64,000 bases of DNA from Pontibacter coccineus (GCF_030546575.1 NZ_JAUOTN010000007.1:186001-250000), one strand, 5' to 3'; positions 38,757 to 48,230 are shown, numbered from the stretch's first letter. Translations and numbers: made by a program. Notes: generated by a model not told the origin, from the letters alone.

Positions 38757-40775
38757 ATGAAATCATTATTCACCACCATCAAAAAAGCGGCTCCTGCTGC
38801 GGTGTTTACGCTGGCACTGGCCGGCGGAGCGGTCCTGCAGGGTTGCAGCAGCGGACCCGGCGAAGGTAGTGCCACGGCGGCTGGTGTTGCGTCGGATGCT
38901 GCGCAGGCAGTGTACGTAGCACCTGGCAAGCACGACGAGTACTATGCTTTCCTGTCAGGCGGTTTCAACGGACAGATGTCTGTATACGGTCTGCCTTCCG
39001 GCCGATTGCTGAAGATCATGCCAGTGTTTACGCAGCACGGCGAGAACGGCTACGGCTATAACGAAGAGTCCAAAGCCATGCTCAACACCTCGCACGGTTT
39101 TGTGCCTTGGGATGACCTGCACCACCCGAAACTGTCACGCACCAACGGTATGACCGACGGTCGCTGGCTGTTCGCCAACGGTAACAACACCCCGCGTGTG
39201 GCCCGTGTCGACCTGAGCACCTTCGAGACAGTAGAGATCATGGAGATCCCGAACTCTGCCGGTAACCACTGCTCGCCATACCCAACCGACAACAACGAGT
39301 ACGTGATCGCAGGTACACGCTTCTCTGTGCCACTCGATATGAAAGGCGGAACGGCTGACGTGAGCATGGACGAGTACAAAGACAAGTTCCGCGGTTCTAT
39401 CTCCTTCATTAAAGTAGACCAGGAGAAAGGCGACATGGAGCTCGACTTCCAGATTCTGGTACCAGGCTTCGACTACGACCTGGCAAACGGTGGCAAAGGC
39501 CCGTCTTCTGACTGGGTGTTCTTCACCACCTATAACACAGAACGTTCAGGTTCTTTGAAAGAGCTTGGTGCCTCGCAGAACGACCGCGACTACCTGGCTG
39601 CTGTGAACTGGAAACTGGCTGCCAAGTATGCCGCAGAAGGCAAGGCGAAGGAAATGCCAGCGTACTACTACCACAACAAAATGGACAAGGACACACACAT
39701 CGCCAAGTCTACCATCAAGAAGACGGTTCGTTACCTGCTTCCGGAAGACTGCCCGGGCATGATGTACCTGATCCCGGCGCCTAAGTCACCACACGGCATC
39801 GACGTGGACCCAAGCGGTGAGCACATGGTAGTAAGCGGTAAACTGGCTGCCACCATTCCAGTGTTCTCTTTCTCTAAAATGCAGGATGCCATCAAGAACA
39901 AGTCTTTCGACGGCGAGATCAACGGTATCCCAGTGTTCAAGTACGAGTCTGTGCTGAAAGCAGAAGTGCCAGAGCCGGGTCTTGGACCATTGCACACCGA
40001 GTTTGACGGAAAAGGCAACGCCTATACCTCTATGTTCGTGTCTTCTGAGATCGTGAAATGGAAATTGAGCGACTTCACAGTGGTAGACAGAATGCCGGTA
40101 TACTACTCAGTTGGTCACTTGATGATCCCGGGTGGTGATACCCACACACCGGACGGCAAGTACCTGGTAGCCATGAACAAGATCACCAAAGACCGCTACC
40201 TGCCAACAGGTCCTGAACTGGCACACTCCGCTCAGTTGATCGACATCAGCGGCGAGAAAATGCGCATGCTGCTTGACTTCCCGACCGTAGCTGAACCGCA
40301 CTACGCACAGGCTATTAAAGCGGAGAAAGTAGCACCGAACAGTGTGAAATTCTACGACCTGGCCAAGAACAAGCACCCACATGCGGTGAAGAAAGAGGCT
40401 GACGCCAGCGTGACCCGCGAAGGCAACGTGGTGAGAGTGAAAATGACGGCCATCCGAAGCCACATGACCCCGGACAACATCGAGGGTGTGCAGGTAGGCG
40501 ACACCGTACTCTTCCACGTGACCAACCTGGAGCAGGACTGGGACGTACCGCACGGATTCGCGGTGATGGGCGCCAACACAGCCGAAACCCTAATCATGCC
40601 AGGCGCTACGCAAACACTGCGCTGGGTACCGAAAAAAGCCGGTGTGTTCCCATTTTACTGCACCGACTTCTGTTCTGCACTCCACCAGGAAATGCAAGGC
40701 TACATCAGAGTATCTCCTAAAGGCTCTCCTGTACCGATTTCCTTCTCAACAGGCAAAAAGAAGCCTGCCGCTTAA
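38757..40775 (+). CDS. nosZ: Nitrous oxide reductase, clade II Sec-type (copy 1)
   Basis: This 672-residue protein reduces N2O to N2 in the periplasm. The N-terminus is a Sec lipoprotein signal (AGGAVLQGC), not a twin-arginine signal, which is the mark of clade II NosZ. The beta-propeller carries CuZ histidines in DDLHHPKLS, GNHCSPY, KSPHGIDVD, GPLHTEFD and EPHYAQA. The C-terminal cupredoxin has a complete CuA site: H in WDVPHGFAV and C-x3-C-x3-H-x2-M in FYCTDFCSALHQEM. A stem-loop follows the gene, before the next gene. It receives electrons from the upstream cytochrome. The diverged second copy is at 45.5 kb. Confidence 0.97.
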   Translation: MKSLFTTIKKAAPAAVFTLALAGGAVLQGCSSGPGEGSATAAGVASDAAQAVYVAPGKHDEYYAFLSGGFNGQMSVYGLPSGRLLKIMPVFTQHGENGYGYNEESKAMLNTSHGFVPWDDLHHPKLSRTNGMTDGRWLFANGNNTPRVARVDLSTFETVEIMEIPNSAGNHCSPYPTDNNEYVIAGTRFSVPLDMKGGTADVSMDEYKDKFRGSISFIKVDQEKGDMELDFQILVPGFDYDLANGGKGPSSDWVFFTTYNTERSGSLKELGASQNDRDYLAAVNWKLAAKYAAEGKAKEMPAYYYHNKMDKDTHIAKSTIKKTVRYLLPEDCPGMMYLIPAPKSPHGIDVDPSGEHMVVSGKLAATIPVFSFSKMQDAIKNKSFDGEINGIPVFKYESVLKAEVPEPGLGPLHTEFDGKGNAYTSMFVSSEIVKWKLSDFTVVDRMPVYYSVGHLMIPGGDTHTPDGKYLVAMNKITKDRYLPTGPELAHSAQLIDISGEKMRMLLDFPTVAEPHYAQAIKAEKVAPNSVKFYDLAKNKHPHAVKKEADASVTREGNVVRVKMTAIRSHMTPDNIEGVQVGDTVLFHVTNLEQDWDVPHGFAVMGANTAETLIMPGATQTLRWVPKKAGVFPFYCTDFCSALHQEMQGYIRVSPKGSPVPISFSTGKKKPAA

Positions 40776-40802
40776 CCAACTGGGATAAGCCGGGCAATAC
40801 AA

Positions 40803-40840
40803 AAGCGGAGGTTGCCCAAAGCAGCCTCCGCTTAATTTTT
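40803..40840 (+). terminator. Stem-loop directly after nosZ copy 1
   Basis: Stem AAGCGGAGG (40803-40811) / CCTCCGCTT (40825-40833), then AATTTTTAA. It is inside the cluster, so it probably causes partial termination or protects the nosZ message. Confidence 0.7.
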
Positions 40841-40865
40841 AAATTTCACCTTAAACCAAACAAGG

Positions 40866-41468
40866 ATGAAAGCTTACCACAAAGTGCTGATGATGATAGC
40901 CTCGCTGTCTCTCGGTTTGTTATTCCTCTTCCCGATGTGGAAGATCTACCTCAAAGCGCCACAGTACCCAGAGGGACTGGAGATGCACATCTGGGTGAAC
41001 CAGATTTCAGGTGACACAGATGGAGCAATCCAGAACTTCAATATTCTCAACCACTACATCGGCATGGAGCCGATCCACGCCGACTCTTTCGCCGAACTCA
41101 AGATCATGCCTTATATCGTCATCTTCTTTATGGTGGCAGGTATACTGGTGGCCCTACTGGGCAATAGAAAACTGGTGCTTTCCTGGGTTGTGCTGCTGAT
41201 GATAGGCGGTGCGGTAGGTATAGCCGACTTCTACATGTGGCTCAACAAGTTCGGTACCAACCTCGACCCGACCGCTCCGATCAAAGTGCCTGGTATGACC
41301 TACGTGCCGCCACTGCTGGGAAACAAAACGCTCCTGAACTTCGAAGCCTTGTCGCTGCCTGCATTGGGTAGCCTTGGAATAGGGCTGGCAGTACTGTTAG
41401 CAGGCCTGGTATATTACTTCAGCCGCAATACGGTGCAGGTGAAAACAGCTAAAAAAGTAATGGTATGA
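40866..41468 (+). CDS. nos-cluster membrane protein (copy 1)
   Basis: This 200-residue protein has about five membrane helices (near 7-25, 78-97, 103-122 and 170-192, plus a shorter one). A periplasmic loop between the first two is rich in conserved residues (PMWKIYLKAPQYPEGLEMHI, NHYIGMEPIHA). It occurs in the same place in clade II nos clusters of Bacteroidota and is sometimes compared with NosB; I leave the symbol empty. The histidines in the loop suggest copper or heme contact. The stop overlaps the start of nosL by four bases (ATGA), so translation is coupled. Confidence 0.85.
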   Translation: MKAYHKVLMMIASLSLGLLFLFPMWKIYLKAPQYPEGLEMHIWVNQISGDTDGAIQNFNILNHYIGMEPIHADSFAELKIMPYIVIFFMVAGILVALLGNRKLVLSWVVLLMIGGAVGIADFYMWLNKFGTNLDPTAPIKVPGMTYVPPLLGNKTLLNFEALSLPALGSLGIGLAVLLAGLVYYFSRNTVQVKTAKKVMV

Positions 41469-41932
41469 AATCGCTTCGCCTATACATGAGCTGCCTGGTG
41501 CTACTGGTCATACTACTGCTGGCAGGTTGCCGGGTAGAGCCAAAGCCCATTGCCTATGGTGAAGTGAACTGCACCCACTGCCAGATGACCGTGTCAGACA
41601 ACCGGTATGGCGCAGAGATGGTCAACGACAAGGGCAAACCGTTCTTCTTCGATTCAGCCGAGTGCCTGGCCCTATACCTGCACCAAAACCCGGATCAGGT
41701 GGAGAATGCCGCCTATGTGCTGGTGACCGACTTCACAAAACCGAATGAATTGATTGACGCCCGTAGCGCCAATTTTATACAGAGCAAAGAACTTCCAAGT
41801 CCAATGGGCATGTTCCTGACCGCTGTGTCGGACCAGGCCACGGCCACTAAAATGCTACAGGAAGTAGGCGGTCGCCTGCTGAACTGGGAAGAGGCTCTGA
41901 CAGCCGTACAGAATCATGAAAAACCTGAGTAA
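41465..41932 (+). CDS. nosL: NosL copper-binding lipoprotein (copy 1)
   Basis: The 155-residue lipoprotein (signal ending LLLAGC) has the NosL core: CTHCQMTVSDNRYGAEMVNDKG, followed by FFDSAECLALY. The C-x2-C-Q-M motif binds Cu(I), and NosL delivers copper for CuZ assembly through NosDFY. A conserved SPMGMFLTAV segment follows near residue 115. It overlaps both neighbours (4 bases upstream, 17 bases with nosD downstream). Confidence 0.94.
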   Translation: MKSLRLYMSCLVLLVILLLAGCRVEPKPIAYGEVNCTHCQMTVSDNRYGAEMVNDKGKPFFFDSAECLALYLHQNPDQVENAAYVLVTDFTKPNELIDARSANFIQSKELPSPMGMFLTAVSDQATATKMLQEVGGRLLNWEEALTAVQNHEKPE

Positions 41933-43214
41933 ATACCTAGTAGTTTGGACAGCATGCACTTTGGTGTGGTTGCTAAGTAGCCCTTCGGCACTCGGCGACA
42001 CGCTAAAGGTGTGTACCACCTGCGAGTACCACTCCGTTAAAGAGGCCGTGCGCCAGGCGAAAGCCGGTGACATCGTGCTCGTGGACGGGGGTGTGTACAA
42101 AGAGTCAGGTATAGAGATCACTCAGCCCATCAGTTTAATCGGGCGCAACAATCCAGTTATTGACGGCCAGAACAGCGGCCAGATCATCACCATCAAATCT
42201 TCCAATGTGAAGTTGGAAGGCTTCACGGTACAGAACGTAGCCGTGAGCTACATGCGCGACGATGCCGCCATTCGGGTGGCAGACCACGAGAACATTCAGA
42301 TCCTCAACAACACAGTGCTTAACACCTACTTCGGGATATACCTTCAGAACGCTGACAACAGCGTGGTGAAAGGCAACGTGGTGAAAGGGGAGAGCACCGG
42401 CAAGATTGAATCGTCGCTGGGCAACGCCATACACGTGTGGCGCACCGACGGAGCCGAAATAAGCAACAACAAAGTAGAGGGTCACCGCGACGGCATCTAT
42501 TTCGAGTACGTGACCAACAGCCGGGTTCACCAGAACATCAGCGAGCGCAACAACAGGTATGGCCTGCATTTTATGTTCTCGGACGGCAACGTGTACACCC
42601 ACAATATTTTCAGCAAGAACGGGGCCGGTGTGGCGGTGATGTATACCCGCAACGTGCGCATGGAGCACAACACCTTCGAGGACAACTGGGGGGCAGCTGC
42701 CTACGGACTACTCCTGAAGGATATCTCGCAAAGTGTGATCCTTAACAACACGTTCCGCCGAAACACCACCGGCATCTACATGGAGAGTTCCAGCCGGCTC
42801 GATATCTCCAGCAACGATTTTGACCGCAACGGTTGGGCCATACGGCTGCTGTCGAGCTGCATTCAGGATACCTTCCGGCTCAACAACTTTACCGGCAACT
42901 CCTTTGATGTGAGCACCAACGGAAGCCCGACCATGAACCTGTTCGAGCACAACTACTGGGACAAATACGGTGGCTACGACCTTGACAAAGACAAAACAGG
43001 CGATGTGCCTTACCGGCCGGTGAGTCTGTACTCCATGCTGGTAGAGCGGGTGCCGCCTTCGGTGATGTTTATGCGCAGTTTTATGGTAGACCTGATGGAC
43101 AGCATCGAGAAAGTTCTGCCGAGTTTTATACCTGAGAGCCTGGTTGATGACCGACCTCAAATGAAGAAGATAAATCATGATAGCGATAGAAAACTTGTCC
43201 AAAACCTACGGTAA
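41916..43214 (+). CDS. nosD: NosD periplasmic copper-maturation protein (copy 1)
   Basis: The 432-residue protein has a signal peptide (CTLVWLLSSPSALG) and a right-handed beta-helix built from NosD/PbH1 repeats rich in N (NNTVLNTYFGIYLQNADN, NTFRRNTTGIYMESSS). The C-terminal part (KTGDVPYRPVSLYSMLVERV) docks on the NosFY transporter in known systems. NosD receives copper from NosL and matures CuZ. The last 13 codons overlap the start of nosF by 38 bases. Confidence 0.94.
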   Translation: MKNLSKYLVVWTACTLVWLLSSPSALGDTLKVCTTCEYHSVKEAVRQAKAGDIVLVDGGVYKESGIEITQPISLIGRNNPVIDGQNSGQIITIKSSNVKLEGFTVQNVAVSYMRDDAAIRVADHENIQILNNTVLNTYFGIYLQNADNSVVKGNVVKGESTGKIESSLGNAIHVWRTDGAEISNNKVEGHRDGIYFEYVTNSRVHQNISERNNRYGLHFMFSDGNVYTHNIFSKNGAGVAVMYTRNVRMEHNTFEDNWGAAAYGLLLKDISQSVILNNTFRRNTTGIYMESSSRLDISSNDFDRNGWAIRLLSSCIQDTFRLNNFTGNSFDVSTNGSPTMNLFEHNYWDKYGGYDLDKDKTGDVPYRPVSLYSMLVERVPPSVMFMRSFMVDLMDSIEKVLPSFIPESLVDDRPQMKKINHDSDRKLVQNLR

Positions 43215-43884
43215 GCTAACCGTACTAAAAGACCTGACAGTAAATTTTGACGGTGGCCGTGTAGTATCCATCATCGGCCCGAACGGCGCAGGCAAGACCA
43301 CCATGAGCAAGTGCATCCTGGGCATGGTGCTGCCCGACAGCGGCGAGATCAAATTCAACGGCGAAAGCGTGCTCAAAAAGCACGCCTACCGCAGCCAGAT
43401 CGGCTATATGCCCCAGATCGGCAAGTACCCGGAAAATATGAAAATCCGGCAGGTGATCGAGATGGTGCGCGACATCCGTAAAGACGCCACCGTGATTGAC
43501 GAAGAACTGATAGGCCTCTATGGCCTCCAAAATATGTATGACAAAAGAATGGGCTCCCTGTCGGGCGGCACGAAGCAGAAAGTGAGTGCGGCACTTGCCT
43601 TCATGTTCGACCCGCAGGTGCTTATTCTCGATGAACCGACCGCCGGCCTCGACCCGATCTCGGCGGAGATACTCAAGTGTAAGATCCTGAAGGAAAAGAA
43701 AAAGGGCAAGCTTATCCTAATCACGTCGCACATCATGAGCGAAGTGGAGGAGGTGGCCGACGAAGTAATGTGCCTGATGGACGGCGCGGTGAAATTCCAC
43801 GACACGATTTCCGGTATCAAGCAAAACACCAACGAGGAGCGCCTGAGCCGTGCCATTGCCAAAATTATGAATGAGGAGGACTAG
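43177..43884 (+). CDS. nosF: NosF ABC transporter ATPase (copy 1)
   Basis: The 235-residue ATPase has Walker A GPNGAGKTT (34-42), the Q-loop region IGYMPQIGKYPENM, signature LSGGTKQKVS, Walker B VLILDEPTAGLDP and the H-loop LITSHIMSEVEE. It drives the NosFY complex that works with NosD to insert copper or sulfur in NosZ. It starts inside the end of nosD and ends 3 bases before nosY. Confidence 0.95.
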   Translation: MIAIENLSKTYGKLTVLKDLTVNFDGGRVVSIIGPNGAGKTTMSKCILGMVLPDSGEIKFNGESVLKKHAYRSQIGYMPQIGKYPENMKIRQVIEMVRDIRKDATVIDEELIGLYGLQNMYDKRMGSLSGGTKQKVSAALAFMFDPQVLILDEPTAGLDPISAEILKCKILKEKKKGKLILITSHIMSEVEEVADEVMCLMDGAVKFHDTISGIKQNTNEERLSRAIAKIMNEED

Positions 43885-43887
43885 ACC

Positions 43888-44655
43888 ATGAACAAGATCA
43901 TCAAATACGTACTTTATGATATCGTGCGCAGCAAGATCGTTGTCGCTTATACCTTGTTTCTGCTCTTGCTCTCGATCGGGTTGTTCAACCTGGGGGGCAG
44001 CGCCGACAAGGGTCTGCTGAGCCTGCTGAACCTGGTGCTTTTGACGGTGCCGCTCATCAGCATCGTCTTTGCCACCACCCACTTCTACAACTCCTATGAG
44101 TTCATGGAGCTGCTGGTCTCCCAACCCATCCGGCGCAGCAAGATCTTCCTGAGCGAGTACCTGGGCGTGTCCCTCTCGCTGTCTGCCGCCTTTCTGATCG
44201 GGGTGGGTATACCTGTGCTGCTGTTCGCTCCCGGGGCCACAGGTTTGTATTTGGTGCTCACGGGCCTGTTCATCACCTTCATCTTCGTAGCCCTGGCCTT
44301 TCTGGCCTCGGTCATCACCAGAGATAAGGCCAAAGGTATAGGTATAGCCCTGATGCTGTGGTTCTACTTTGCCCTGATCTATGATGGCATCGTGCTCTTT
44401 ATCCTCTACTCCTTCGGCGACTACCCGCTCGAGTACGCCACCCTGGCGCTCACGGCCCTCAACCCGGTGGACCTGGGTAGGGTGATGGTGCTCCTAAACC
44501 TGGACGTCTCGGCCATGATGGGCTACACGGGGGCTCTCTACAAGAGCATCTTCGGCAGCGGCTGGGGCGTGGGCATCGCCTTTGTCGTGCTCGTGCTCTG
44601 GGTGCTCGTGCCGCTGCTCACCTCCCGTAGGGTCTTCCAGAAACGGGATTTGTAG
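43888..44655 (+). CDS. nosY: NosY ABC transporter permease (copy 1)
   Basis: This 255-residue permease has six membrane helices and the typical beginning MNKIIKYVLYDIVRSKIVVA. It partners NosF. It differs from the second copy at only about six residues (one near 133, five in the last 30), and DNA identity is also very high, with long identical stretches. That is far above the other gene pairs in the duplication and suggests gene conversion. Two AGGTATAG octamers overlap in both copies (44335 and 44341). Confidence 0.95.
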   Translation: MNKIIKYVLYDIVRSKIVVAYTLFLLLLSIGLFNLGGSADKGLLSLLNLVLLTVPLISIVFATTHFYNSYEFMELLVSQPIRRSKIFLSEYLGVSLSLSAAFLIGVGIPVLLFAPGATGLYLVLTGLFITFIFVALAFLASVITRDKAKGIGIALMLWFYFALIYDGIVLFILYSFGDYPLEYATLALTALNPVDLGRVMVLLNLDVSAMMGYTGALYKSIFGSGWGVGIAFVVLVLWVLVPLLTSRRVFQKRDL

Positions 44656-44705
44656 GGCAGAAAATGCCGCAGTTGCTGCAAAAAATAAATTGATATTGTT
44701 TGCGC

Positions 44706-44743
44706 GCAGAAGAGCGCAGGTCGAAAGGCCTGCGCTCTTCTGC
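44706..44743 (+). terminator. Terminator between the two nos clusters
   Basis: Perfect 15-bp arms GCAGAAGAGCGCAGG and its complement with an 8-base loop; the T tract is weak. It probably ends the cluster 1 transcript, leaving cluster 2 to its own promoter in 44750-44951. Confidence 0.7.
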
Positions 44744-44951
44744 TTTACAGGATCTAGGCTTTTTGCAACTGTTACAGGAGATGCTCTACTTCCTTGCCTA
44801 ATGCTTCAGGTAGAAGGTATAGTGCTGAAAATTAAGCTATAAGAATGTGCTGGTTGACGTCAGCAATAACCTCCAAATCAAACCGAAGGACCTATGGTGC
44901 GTACACAATCGCAGTATTGTTTAACAGTAATCCAACTTAACCACCAAAACT

Positions 44952-45497
44952 ATGACAAATCAGTCTTATTCATTAAACAACTTTCTGCGGAATATTTTGC
45001 TTGGATCTATGAGGTATGGCGTAGCGGCCCTTTTCTGTGGCACGATGCTTTTTAGCTGTTCATCAGGCGACAATGAAAAAAATGCTACTGAGGCACAGGA
45101 GCAGACCGGGCTGGCACACCAGCAGGAACAGGCTCCCGTAGAGGATGATGGCAAAGGTATAGGACCCGTTTCTTCCATTGAAGTAAGTGAGAACATAGAT
45201 GATGCCCTGGCGGCTGAGGGGAAGACCATATTTGAAGGGAAATGTTCTGCCTGCCACCAGCTCACCGATCAGAAAATTGTTGGCCCGGGCCTGCTGGGTG
45301 TAACAGAAAAACGCAAGCCGGAGTGGATCATGAACATGGTGATCAACCCGGAGGAAATGACCAAGAAAGACCCCACCGCCAAAAAGCTTCTGGCTGAGCA
45401 CCTGACGCAAATGACGAACCAGAACATCAACGAGCAGGACGCACGCGCTATACTGGAGTTCTTACGACTGAATGATCTCCAGGCACAAGGAAAATAA
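44952..45497 (+). CDS. Lipoprotein c-type cytochrome of nos cluster 2
   Basis: The 181-residue paralogue of the cluster 1 cytochrome has a longer N-terminus (MTNQSYSLNNFLRN) before the lipobox (GTMLFSC). The heme site CSACH and the segment GPGLLGVTEKRKPEWIMNMV are almost unchanged from copy 1; the linker and the C-terminus (LNDLQAQGK) have diverged. A start at 45009 is possible. It ends 16 bases before nosZ copy 2. Confidence 0.9.
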   Translation: MTNQSYSLNNFLRNILLGSMRYGVAALFCGTMLFSCSSGDNEKNATEAQEQTGLAHQQEQAPVEDDGKGIGPVSSIEVSENIDDALAAEGKTIFEGKCSACHQLTDQKIVGPGLLGVTEKRKPEWIMNMVINPEEMTKKDPTAKKLLAEHLTQMTNQNINEQDARAILEFLRLNDLQAQGK

Positions 45498-45513
45498 CTA
45501 AACCCCAAAAATC

Positions 45514-47550
45514 ATGGAAGTACTTGACCCTATTTCAAGACTGATAGCACCCAGGCTAGGCTTCATGCTTATGCTCATAGTGGGTGTGGTACTACAGGGA
45601 TGTGGAGGTGGAGATGAGAGTAAGAAATCCGATGTGGTAGACTCTGAGGCCTCGGCCGCAGTTTATGTTCCACCAGGACAGCATGATGAATACTATTCCT
45701 TCCTTTCCGGAGGTTTCAACGGGCAGGTATCGGTCTACGGCCTTCCTTCCGGCCGACTGCTTAAGGTGATTCCTGTTTTCTCACAGTTCGCCGAGAACGG
45801 CTATGGCTACAACGAGGAATCAAAGCCAATGCTGATGACCTCCCATGGTTTTGTGCCTTGGGATGACCTGCACCACCCGAAGCTGTCGCGCACCGATGGT
45901 TTAGCGGATGGCAAGTTCCTGTATGTGAATGGCAATAACACGCCACGTGTGGCAAAAGTTGATCTGGCAACCTTCGAGACAGTAGAGATCATGGAGATCC
46001 CGAACTCTGCCGGTAACCACTGCTCGCCATACCCGACCAACAACAACGAATACATTCTGGCAGGCACCCGCTTCTCGGTTCCACTCGATCTGGAAAAAGG
46101 GGGGATGGGAGATGCCAGCCTGGAAGAATACAAAGATAAGTTCCGGGGATCTATCTCTTTCATCAAAACAAACGAAGAGGATGGCCACATGGAGCTGGAC
46201 TTCCAGGTGCTGGTGCCAGGCTTTGACTATGACCTGGCCAACGGTGGTAAAGGTCCTTCTGAAGACTGGGTGTTCTTTACTACTTACAACACGGAGAAAT
46301 CCCGCACTTTGAAGGAGCTTGGGGCATCGCAAAACGACCGCGACTACCTGGCGGCCATCAACTGGAAGCTGGCAGCCAAGTATGCCGCCGAAGGCAAGGC
46401 GCATGAGATGCCAGCCAACTATTACCACAATATAAAAGACCATGGTTCGCACCAAGCTAAGTCTAATGTTATAAAGAAAGTCCGTTACCTGCTGCCGGAA
46501 GAGTGCCCGGGCATGATGTACCTGATCCCGGCGCCCAAGTCGCCACACGGCATCGACGTGGACCCAACAGGGGAGTACATGGTGGTGAATGGTAAGCTGG
46601 CGTCGTCATTGCCGGTGTTCTCTTTCTCTAAAATGCAGAAAGCCATTGAAAACAAAGATTTTGACGGCGAGGTGAACGGTATCCCGGTATTCAAATACGA
46701 GTCTGTACTGTATGGCGAAGTAAAAGAGCCGGGTCTGGGACCATTGCACACCGAGTTCGACGACAAAGGCAACGGTTACTCGACCATGTTCGTGTCGTCG
46801 GAAGTGGTGAAGTGGAACGTGAAAGACCTGCAGGTATTGGATAGAATTCCGGTCTACTACTCGCCGGGCCACCTGATGATTCCGGGCGGCGATACCAAAG
46901 AGCCGAACGGCAAGTACCTGGTGGTGATGAACAAGATTACCAAAGACCGCTACCTGCCAACCGGACCCGAACTGGTGCACGCTGCCCAACTGATCGACAT
47001 CAGCGGGGATAAAATGAGGCTGCTCCTTGACTTCCCGACCCTGGCAGAGCCACATTACGCGCAGGCTATTGCAGCGGATAAGGTGGCTCCGAACAGTGTC
47101 AAGTTCTACAAATTGGGAGATAACACCCACCCGGATGCTGTGAAAAAAGAGTCTGACGCCAGTGTGACGCGGCAGGGTAGGACAGTAAAAATTAAAATGA
47201 CCTCGATCCGAAGCCACTTTACTCCAGACAACATCGAAGGTGTGCAGGTGGGCGATACCGTCATATTCCATGTGACTAACCTAGAGCAGGACTGGGACGT
47301 ACCGCATGGCTTCGCTGTGATGGGCGCCAACAACTCTGAGACCCTGATCATGCCGGGCGCCACGCAGTCGCTGCGCTGGGTGCCGAAGCAGCCGGGCGTA
47401 TATCCGTTCTACTGTACGGACTTCTGCTCGGCCCTTCACCAGGAAATGCAAGGCTACGTGCGGGTGTCACCGAGGGGATCTAATGTCCCTATAAAATTCT
47501 CGACTGGCGAAAAGCGACCGGTACCTCCGGCCCAGGCAAGTGTAAATTAA
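45514..47550 (+). CDS. nosZ: Nitrous oxide reductase, clade II Sec-type (copy 2)
   Basis: This 678-residue paralogue of the first NosZ has a lipoprotein signal ending VVLQGC. All CuZ histidine segments (DDLHHPKLS, GNHCSPY, SPHGIDVD, GPLHTEFD, EPHYAQA) and the CuA motif (FYCTDFCSALHQEM) are intact, so both copies should be active. Differences are spread over surface loops (for example SLEEYKDKF against SMDEYKDKF, and SARNDE-type changes near the C-terminus). It ends in PPAQASVN instead of KKPAA. A stem-loop follows the stop, as in copy 1. Confidence 0.97.
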   Translation: MEVLDPISRLIAPRLGFMLMLIVGVVLQGCGGGDESKKSDVVDSEASAAVYVPPGQHDEYYSFLSGGFNGQVSVYGLPSGRLLKVIPVFSQFAENGYGYNEESKPMLMTSHGFVPWDDLHHPKLSRTDGLADGKFLYVNGNNTPRVAKVDLATFETVEIMEIPNSAGNHCSPYPTNNNEYILAGTRFSVPLDLEKGGMGDASLEEYKDKFRGSISFIKTNEEDGHMELDFQVLVPGFDYDLANGGKGPSEDWVFFTTYNTEKSRTLKELGASQNDRDYLAAINWKLAAKYAAEGKAHEMPANYYHNIKDHGSHQAKSNVIKKVRYLLPEECPGMMYLIPAPKSPHGIDVDPTGEYMVVNGKLASSLPVFSFSKMQKAIENKDFDGEVNGIPVFKYESVLYGEVKEPGLGPLHTEFDDKGNGYSTMFVSSEVVKWNVKDLQVLDRIPVYYSPGHLMIPGGDTKEPNGKYLVVMNKITKDRYLPTGPELVHAAQLIDISGDKMRLLLDFPTLAEPHYAQAIAADKVAPNSVKFYKLGDNTHPDAVKKESDASVTRQGRTVKIKMTSIRSHFTPDNIEGVQVGDTVIFHVTNLEQDWDVPHGFAVMGANNSETLIMPGATQSLRWVPKQPGVYPFYCTDFCSALHQEMQGYVRVSPRGSNVPIKFSTGEKRPVPPAQASVN

Positions 47551-47565
47551 GATTAGCTGATTGTG

Positions 47566-47608
47566 AAAGACAGCGGAGTTTGTTAAAACCAGGCTTCGCT
47601 GTCTTTTT
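47566..47608 (+). terminator. Stem-loop directly after nosZ copy 2
   Basis: Arms AAAGACAGCG (47566-47575) / CGCTGTCTTT (47597-47606), ending in a run of T. Position matches the hairpin after nosZ copy 1, though the sequence differs. Confidence 0.7.
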
Positions 47609-47632
47609 ATACCTCCTCACTAAAGGTAAAAG

Positions 47633-48214
47633 ATGCGCATATACCTGAGAATACTGATGGTAGTGGCAGCTTTGTCACTCGGTACACTGTTTTTCCTTCC
47701 GATGTGGAAGATATACCTGGAGGCGCCACAATACCCCGAGGGGTTAGAGCTACACATCTGGATAGACAAACTGGGCGGTAGTTCGGAGAGCGTACTGCAG
47801 AATTTCAACATCTTGAATCACTACATCGGGATGAAGCCGATTCATGCTGAATCATTTGCCGAGCTGAAGTATATGCCCTATATTGTCATTTTCTTTATGG
47901 TGACAGGCGTGATCGTGGGGCTACTCGGTAAACGAAAGCTGGTGCTGCTCTGGGTTGTTCTGCTGGCCATAGGTGGCGCTGCCGGCATCGCCGATTTCTA
48001 CCTCTGGCTACACAGGTTCGGCACCAACCTCGACCCGACTGCCCCCATCAAAGTACCAGGCATGACGTACATCCCGCCCTTGCTGGGACACAAAGCACTA
48101 CTCAATTTCAATGCGCTCTCGCTGCCCGCCTGGGGTAGCATTGGCATCTTCCTGGCTCTCGTCATAGGCGGACTCGTATACCTACTGAGCAAGCGTAAAA
48201 TCAATTCCACTTAA
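47633..48214 (+). CDS. nos-cluster membrane protein (copy 2)
   Basis: The 193-residue paralogue of the 40.9 kb protein has the same helix pattern and conserved loop (PMWKIYLEAPQYPEGLELHI, NHYIGMKPIHA). It begins MRIYLRILMVVAALSLG and ends earlier. Unlike copy 1, it does not overlap nosL; the gap is 16 bases. Confidence 0.85.
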   Translation: MRIYLRILMVVAALSLGTLFFLPMWKIYLEAPQYPEGLELHIWIDKLGGSSESVLQNFNILNHYIGMKPIHAESFAELKYMPYIVIFFMVTGVIVGLLGKRKLVLLWVVLLAIGGAAGIADFYLWLHRFGTNLDPTAPIKVPGMTYIPPLLGHKALLNFNALSLPAWGSIGIFLALVIGGLVYLLSKRKINST

Positions 48215-48230
48215 CCCGAAAATCTACGAC

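Larger units (their letters stand above)
38245..44655 (+). repeat. nos cluster 1 (unit of a tandem seven-gene duplication)
   Basis: Gene order is cytochrome c, nosZ, membrane protein, nosL, nosD, nosF, nosY. The same seven genes recur in the same order and spacing at 44952-51424. Protein-level similarity is clear throughout; nosY is nearly identical. Confidence 0.9.
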
